Positions 56,042 through 64,000 of a DNA stretch of 64,000 nucleotides are shown here, piece after piece. The notes under the pieces were generated by a model. The model searched no databases. It saw nothing but the letters and a program-made list of their open reading frames with translations, and was not told where the DNA came from. Each line of letters begins with the position of its first letter. Within the stretch, counting starts at the first letter, position 1. The position numbers and the translations under genes are program-made. Source of the stretch: Streptomyces sp. NRRL WC-3742 (GTDB lineage: Bacteria > Actinomycetota > Actinomycetes > Streptomycetales > Streptomycetaceae); contig NZ_JOCF01000009.1 of NCBI RefSeq assembly GCF_000720635.1, forward strand, positions 62,001-126,000. Reading direction: 5' to 3'.

Positions 56042-56806
56042 GTGAAGCAGAACACCGTCACCACCAACGGCCCCTGCTGGGTCGAGCTCGGCACCTCCGA
56101 CCCGGCCGCCGCCAAGGCGTTCTACGGCGAACTGTTCGGCTGGCGCGCCGTCACCGACGTCCGCCCCGAGGCCGGCGGCTACACCCAGATGCACCTGGGC
56201 GAGGCCCCGGCCGCCGCCATCACCCCGATCTACGCCCCGCAGCAGCCCGTGGCCTGGACGGTCTCCTTCGCCGTCGCCGAGGCCGACGCCACCGCCGCGA
56301 GCATCGAGGGCGCCGGCGGCCGCCTGCTGATGGGGCCCGCCGACGTGTTCGACCTCGGCCGCTTCGCGGTGGCCGCCGACCCCTCGGGCGCCGTCTTCAC
56401 CCTCTGGCAGGCCCGCGCCTTCCCCGGCGCCGGGGTGTTCAACGAGCCGGGCTCGCTCGGCTGGGTCGAACTGCTCACCCGCGAGCCGGAGAGCGCCCTC
56501 GCCTTCTACCCGAAGGTGTTCGGCTGGTCGGTGGCCCCCTCCGAGCAGTACACCCAGTGGGGCCTGGCCGGCCAGGACTTCGGCGGGATGCTGGTCATGG
56601 GCGAGAACTTCCCGCCGCAGGTGCCGCCGCACTGGCTGCCGTACTTCAGCGTCGCCGACGTCGACCTCACCGTCGGCCGGGCCACGGGCCTCGGCGCGGA
56701 CGTCCTGATGCCCGCCACCGACGTGCCGGACGGTCCGCGCATCGCCGTGCTCCGCGACGGCCAGGGCGCCGCGTTCGGCGTCTACCTCGCGGGCGCCGAG
56801 GGCTGA
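56042..56806 (+). CDS. Two-domain VOC (glyoxalase/bleomycin-resistance-like) protein
   Basis: 254 residues from GTG 56042, made of two similar halves: W-V-E-L-G-T-S-D-P-A-A-A-K-A-F-Y-G-E-L-F-G-W and W-V-E-L-L-T-R-E-P-E-S-A-L-A-F-Y-P-K-V-F-G-W. This is the vicinal-oxygen-chelate fold. Streptomycetes carry many such genes; reactions vary (glyoxalase, dioxygenase, drug binding). Its end overlaps that of the convergent lnt gene by 25 bp. Confidence 0.85.
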   Translation: MKQNTVTTNGPCWVELGTSDPAAAKAFYGELFGWRAVTDVRPEAGGYTQMHLGEAPAAAITPIYAPQQPVAWTVSFAVAEADATAASIEGAGGRLLMGPADVFDLGRFAVAADPSGAVFTLWQARAFPGAGVFNEPGSLGWVELLTREPESALAFYPKVFGWSVAPSEQYTQWGLAGQDFGGMLVMGENFPPQVPPHWLPYFSVADVDLTVGRATGLGADVLMPATDVPDGPRIAVLRDGQGAAFGVYLAGAEG

Positions 56807-58410
56807 GCGGCGGCGGCCCGATCAGCGGCCCGATCAGCGGCCCGGCCGCCGGCGCGCGAGCGCCAGGCCGCCACCCCCGCGCCCGCCGTGACCAGCAGCG
56901 CGCCCATCGGCACCACGTCGCCGATCCGGTCGTACCAGGTCAGCGTGCCGGGCTCGGTGAGCGGCAGCCGTACGGTCAGCGCCCCGGTGTCGCCGGTGCC
57001 GAGCCGGGCGAGCTCGCGCCCCTGCGCGTCGAAGGCGGCCGACACCCCGGTCAGCGACGCCTGTACGGCGGGGCGGCCCGTCTCGGCGGCCCGGATCGCC
57101 GCCAGGGAGACGTGCTGCTCGGGCGCCCAGGTGTGCTGGAAGGTCGAGGTCGAGGACTGGTACACCAGCACCCGGGCGCCGTCCCGCGCGGCGGTGCGCG
57201 ACATGTCGGGGAAGGCCGACTCGAAGCAGACCAGCGCCGCCACCGGCAGCGGCCCGCCCGACCGGTCGGTGACGGGCAGCAGGTGGAAGGCGGTGCCGGG
57301 CGCCCGGTTCTCGCCCGCCGCCCGGCTGACCCCGGAGATCCAGCCCAGCAGGGGCCGCAGCGGGATGTACTCGCCGAAGGGCACCAGCCGGATCTTGCGG
57401 TAGCGGTCCAGCACCCCGGAGGGGGAGACCAGCACCGCGTCCTTGGAGATCCGCCCGTCCGCCTTGCGGGCGTCCTCGCCGGCGAGCAGCTGGGCGCCGG
57501 TGGCGGCGGACAGTTCGCGCAGCCGGTCCAGCGAGGCCGCGTCCTGGTCGAGGTCGGCGGTGGTACTGCTCTCGCCCCAGACGACCAGGTCCACCGGCCG
57601 CCCGGCCAGCGCGGCGGTGGCGCGGGCGCTCGCGTCGAACCGCTCCTGAGGGTCCTCCACGATGCCCGGCTGGACCAGCGCCACCGTCACCGCCCCGGTG
57701 CGCACCGGCGCCTCCCGCAGGGCGAACAGCAGGGGTCCTGCCGCCAGCACGGCCACCACGCTCAGCGCCGCGACGGCGCGGGGCGCGCGGTGCACGGCGG
57801 TCAGCAGCACCAGCACCCCGGTGTTGACGGCCGCGACGGCCGCGCTGACCAGCCAGATCCCGCCCGCCGAGGCCAGCGCCAGGACGGCGGGGTGCTGCCA
57901 CTGGGTGGCGCCGAGCAGCGCCCAGGGGCCGCCGAGGGCGTGCCAGGAGCGCGCGTACTCGGCGGTCACCCACACCGCCGGGACGACCAGCAGCGCCAGC
58001 AGCGTCCGACGGGTGGTCAGCGGCGGGCTCAGCAGCCGGTGCACCGCGTACCCGAGGCCGCCCTGGAGCGCGCCGAACAGGACGGCGATCACCGGCAGTC
58101 CGGGGCCGATGGACGGCAGCAGCCAGTACATCGCCGTCAGGATGAACCCGGCGCCGAACCACCATCCGCGCACCGCCGCCTCGCGCGGCCCCGGCGCCCG
58201 CTGCATCAGCAGCAGCCCGGGCACCAGCGCGACCCATGCCAGCCACGCCTGCCCGGCCGCCGGGAACGCCAGTACCGGCACCGCCCCGCACGCCAGCGCC
58301 CCCACCCGCCCCCGGTACCGGTGCGGATGCGGATGCGGCGCGCGCGGCGCCTGCTCTCGCGCGGGGGCCGTGCTCAGGGCTGGGCTGGAGGGAGCGGTGC
58401 GGCGCGACAT
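56782..58410 (-). CDS. lnt: Apolipoprotein N-acyltransferase
   Basis: 542 residues from ATG 58410. Six or more N-terminal membrane helices (residues about 35-235) are followed by the nitrilase-like domain with the catalytic triad Glu280 (W-G-E-S-S), Lys339 (Y-R-K-I-R-L-V-P-F-G-E-Y) and Cys395 (L-V-C-F-E-S). A last helix anchors the C-terminus. It adds the third acyl chain to lipoproteins in the membrane. Streptomycetes often have two copies. The stop is inside the VOC gene end. Confidence 0.9.
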   Translation of the reverse strand: MSRRTAPSSPALSTAPAREQAPRAPHPHPHRYRGRVGALACGAVPVLAFPAAGQAWLAWVALVPGLLLMQRAPGPREAAVRGWWFGAGFILTAMYWLLPSIGPGLPVIAVLFGALQGGLGYAVHRLLSPPLTTRRTLLALLVVPAVWVTAEYARSWHALGGPWALLGATQWQHPAVLALASAGGIWLVSAAVAAVNTGVLVLLTAVHRAPRAVAALSVVAVLAAGPLLFALREAPVRTGAVTVALVQPGIVEDPQERFDASARATAALAGRPVDLVVWGESSTTADLDQDAASLDRLRELSAATGAQLLAGEDARKADGRISKDAVLVSPSGVLDRYRKIRLVPFGEYIPLRPLLGWISGVSRAAGENRAPGTAFHLLPVTDRSGGPLPVAALVCFESAFPDMSRTAARDGARVLVYQSSTSTFQHTWAPEQHVSLAAIRAAETGRPAVQASLTGVSAAFDAQGRELARLGTGDTGALTVRLPLTEPGTLTWYDRIGDVVPMGALLVTAGAGVAAWRSRAGGRAADRAADRAAAAQPSAPAR

Positions 58411-58528
58411 GCCCCGTATTGTCCGCCCGCCCCGCCGTCCGTGCCAGACGGAAGCGCGCCAGGTTGACGCGGACCGGCCACCACCTGCCGCCCGGACAGC
58501 GGCGGGTGGTGGCCGGCCCCGAGGGCTG

Positions 58529-62163
<3,635 letters not shown>

Positions 62164-62167
<4 letters not shown>

Positions 62168-62364
62168 AGGAAGGCCCTCCCGGCCTCGTCGGTGGCCAGG
62201 ATGGCCGCGGTGATGGCCGGGGTGGCCGAAGTCTGGGCCTGGGCGGCCGTGGTGACGGCTGTGGTGGCGGTCGCGGTGACGGCACGGTGGGCCGCGGTGA
62301 CGGCACGGGGTGCCGGACAGGCGTCCGGGGACGCGGACGCGCGCAGGCGACGGCGCTGGTGCAT
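62164..62364 (-). CDS. Small ORF between riboswitch and cobN, ATGA-coupled
   Basis: 66 residues from ATG 62364; its TGA overlaps the cobN ATG. Basic start (M-H-Q-R-R-R-L-R-A-S-A), then a Thr/Ala-rich middle (A-V-T-A-T-A-T-T-A-V-T-T-A-A-Q-A). No ribosome site of quality is seen for cobN except within this ORF, so translation of it probably delivers ribosomes to cobN. It has no resemblance to CbtB. Function as a protein is doubtful. Confidence 0.45.
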
Positions 62365-62401
62365 AGCTGCCTTCCTCGGGGTCCGCGCCCCGGGCCGGTG
62401 G

Positions 62402-62520
62402 AGGACGGCAGGAGTTCCTGGCTCCCGCGGCCACCGGTCGTCCGGTGCGCCGCGGTCACAGTGGCGGGACCGCACCGGGCTCACACCGGTTTCCTCCCCT
62501 GCGCCGTCGCTGGCGTGGAC
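62402..62520 (-). promoter_or_regulatory. Cobalamin riboswitch upstream of cobN
   Basis: Read on the minus strand, the conserved blocks appear in order: GGAAACCGGTGTGAGCCCGG, then CGGTCCCGCCACTGTGA, then a variable arm, then the B12 box GGGAGCCAGGAACTCCTGCC. Adenosylcobalamin binding would reduce expression of the small ORF and cobN. Boundaries are approximate. Confidence 0.9.
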
Positions 62521-62685
62521 GGTCCGCCGGGACCGCCCGCCCAGCATCGTACGGGGTGCGGCTGACCTGCGGGAGAGCCCGCCGGAGCTCGACGGGGGCG
62601 GGCCGGGGTGAACGGGCCCGGGGCGGGCGGGGATGTGACGCGACGGACGGAGGCAACGGATCGGATCATCTGTATGCTCGCCGCC

Positions 62686-63975
62686 ATGCCACCGACACCC
62701 GACCCCACCCCGCCGGGCGCCCCGGTGCCAGGGCGGGCGGTGTCCGACCGGGCCCGGGCGGACGTCTGCCCCGGCGCGCTGCGCCTGCACGCCGCCGACG
62801 ACGGCGCCCTGGCGCGCATCCGCCTGCCCGGAGGTGAGCTGACGGACCGTCAGGCGCTCGCCCTCGCGGAGGCTTCCGAAGCGCTCGGCGACGGCGCCCT
62901 GGAGACCACCTCGCGCGGCAACGTCCAACTGCGCGGCCTGGGTTCGGACTGCGCGGGCGAACTCGCCGAGCGGCTGCGGGCGGTGAGGCTGCTGCCCTCC
63001 GACACCCACGAGCGGGTGCGCAACATCGTCGCCTCGCCGCTGGCCGGGCTTCCCGACGCCTCAGGGCCCGACGTGCGGGCCTGGGTGCGGGAACTGGACG
63101 CGCGGCTGTGCGCGAGCGACTGGGCGGCCGGGCTCTCCGGCAAGTTCCTGTTCGCCCTGGACGACGGGCGGGGCGACGTCGCCGCGCTCGACGCCGATGT
63201 GACATTGATCGCAGGCTCGGCGGGCGAGGGCGAGGGCGAGGGCCCGGGCCCGGGCCCGGGTTCCGGGAGCGCCGCCCCGCTGCTGCGCCTCGGGCGCGAC
63301 GCGTACGGCCACCCCGTGGAGCCCGGCCGGGAGGTGACGGCCGTCCTCGACGCCGCCCGCGCCTTCCTCGACGCGCTGCGCACCACCGGCCGGCGGGCCT
63401 GGCACCCGCGCGAGGTGCCCGACCTGCTGCCCGCCGGCACCGTGGCGCTGCCCGGCTTCGCCGGTGAGGCGCCCGCCCTCGGCGTGCTGCCCGGCGCGCT
63501 CTCGGTGGGCCTGCGCTTCGGCCGGGCGAGCGCCGCGCAGTGGCGGGCGCTGGTCGCCGCCTCGGCGGGCGGGCTGCGGCTGACGCCCTGGCGCGGCGTG
63601 GTGCTGCCGGGGGCCGCGGCCCCCGGGCTCGCGAAGCTGGCGCAGGCCGGCTTCCGTACGGAGGCGGGCTCGGCCTGGGAGCGGGCCAGCGCCTGCACCG
63701 GGCTGCCGGGCTGCGCCAAGTCGCTGGCCGACGTCCGGGCGGACGCGGCCTCGGCGCTGGACGCCGCGGGTGCGGCGACAGGACTTCCCGTGCACTGGTC
63801 CGGCTGTGAGCGGCGCTGCGGACACCCGGCCGGACGGTGGGTGGACGTGCTCGCCACGGGGCAGGGCTACCGGGTGACGGTGAACGGGCCGGCGGGCGCC
63901 TCCGGGGCGGCCGTCGACGTGAGGAACGAGCAGACGGCCGAGGCGGTCGCCGCGGCCAGGAGGACCACCAAGTGA
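62686..63975 (+). CDS. cobG: Precorrin-3B synthase CobG
   Basis: 429 residues from ATG 62686 (ATG 62674 also possible). A siroheme-Fe4S4 reductase-like fold: N-terminal half with T-S-R-G-N-V-Q-L-R-G-L, and C-terminal cluster ligands C-T-G-L-P-G-C-A-K-S and C-E-R-R-C-G-H-P. A Gly/Pro/Glu-rich linker (near residue 185) is a lineage insert. CobG performs the oxygen-dependent ring contraction step in aerobic B12 synthesis. Divergent from the riboswitch-controlled cobN; overlaps cobH. Confidence 0.9.
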   Translation: MPPTPDPTPPGAPVPGRAVSDRARADVCPGALRLHAADDGALARIRLPGGELTDRQALALAEASEALGDGALETTSRGNVQLRGLGSDCAGELAERLRAVRLLPSDTHERVRNIVASPLAGLPDASGPDVRAWVRELDARLCASDWAAGLSGKFLFALDDGRGDVAALDADVTLIAGSAGEGEGEGPGPGPGSGSAAPLLRLGRDAYGHPVEPGREVTAVLDAARAFLDALRTTGRRAWHPREVPDLLPAGTVALPGFAGEAPALGVLPGALSVGLRFGRASAAQWRALVAASAGGLRLTPWRGVVLPGAAAPGLAKLAQAGFRTEAGSAWERASACTGLPGCAKSLADVRADAASALDAAGAATGLPVHWSGCERRCGHPAGRWVDVLATGQGYRVTVNGPAGASGAAVDVRNEQTAEAVAAARRTTK

Positions 63976-64000
63976 TCGAGTACGAGAAGGACGGCGCGTC
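63972..64000 (+). CDS. cobH: Start of precorrin-8X methylmutase CobH, cut by window edge
   Basis: GTG 63972 overlaps the cobG stop (GTGA). Only nine codons are visible (I-E-Y-E-K-D-G-A), which match the usual CobH start, and cobG-cobH is the common order. Confidence 0.7.

Overview
The window is very GC-rich, with GC-biased third codon positions, frequent GTG and TTG starts and Shine-Dalgarno leaders of the AGGAG type. It carries gdhA, lnt and a riboswitch-controlled cobN facing cobG-cobH. Together these suggest a streptomycete chromosome (Streptomyces or Kitasatospora type). Host DNA occupies about 1-2708 and 51843-64000. Between them lies one near-complete siphovirus-type prophage of about 49 kb. 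It is integrated inside a GTP cyclohydrolase II gene (ribA): the 5' half of ribA is on the minus strand at 51830-52186 and the 3' half is at 2427-2712. A CTGG core is shared by both junctions, and a large serine integrase gene ends the prophage on the right.

Prophage layout from left to right. (1) 2.7-5.9 kb, minus strand: a lysogenic-conversion cassette next to the attachment site. In transcription order it holds a 59-residue peptide with a duplicated 22-residue block, an HExxH protein of the peptide beta-hydroxylase type, a TPR protein with a 2OG-Fe(II) oxygenase-like C-terminus, and a one-helix membrane protein. I read this as a candidate ribosomally made, post-translationally modified peptide system carried by a prophage. 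(2) 6.1-9.2 kb: an immunity-like region with small leftward genes (one DUF397-like, several Cys-rich) and an XRE-TPR regulator transcribed rightward. (3) 9.0-17.5 kb: a leftward operon of small early genes, including an orphan C5 cytosine methyltransferase and an ArdA-like protein. A 20-bp motif marks nearly every gene boundary in it. (4) 17.5-18.05 kb: a palindrome-rich divergent control region. (5) 18.05-36.8 kb, plus strand: HNH nuclease, terminase, portal, MuF-like protein, scaffold, P22-like coat, connectors, tail tube, frameshifted tail chaperones, tape measure, tail tip, a multidomain endolysin and holin-like genes. One small membrane gene is inserted antisense. (6) 36.9-50.1 kb, plus strand: a terminator-bounded cargo gene, dNMP kinase, RecB/Cas4-like exonuclease, a Gp3-like recombination directionality factor, resolvase-like nuclease, primase, D5-type helicase, family A DNA polymerase, endonuclease VII, a sigma-like protein and small genes. 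(7) The integrase.

The right host flank holds gdhA, an AraC-type regulator, a zinc-independent alcohol dehydrogenase-like (quinone oxidoreductase) gene, a two-domain VOC protein, lnt, and a B12 locus in which a cobalamin riboswitch precedes a small ORF translationally coupled to cobN. The left flank holds the C-terminal part of a kinase-like membrane protein.

Features that cut across genes: six virion or lysis genes have their best-placed start at ATC or CTG; GTTAACC-N7-CTMAW elements occur in four control regions; two host intergenic regions carry related 7-bp tandem repeats; and two 29-bp elements resembling type I-E CRISPR repeats lie just before the large terminase gene. All functional calls rest on reading the sequence; no searches were run.
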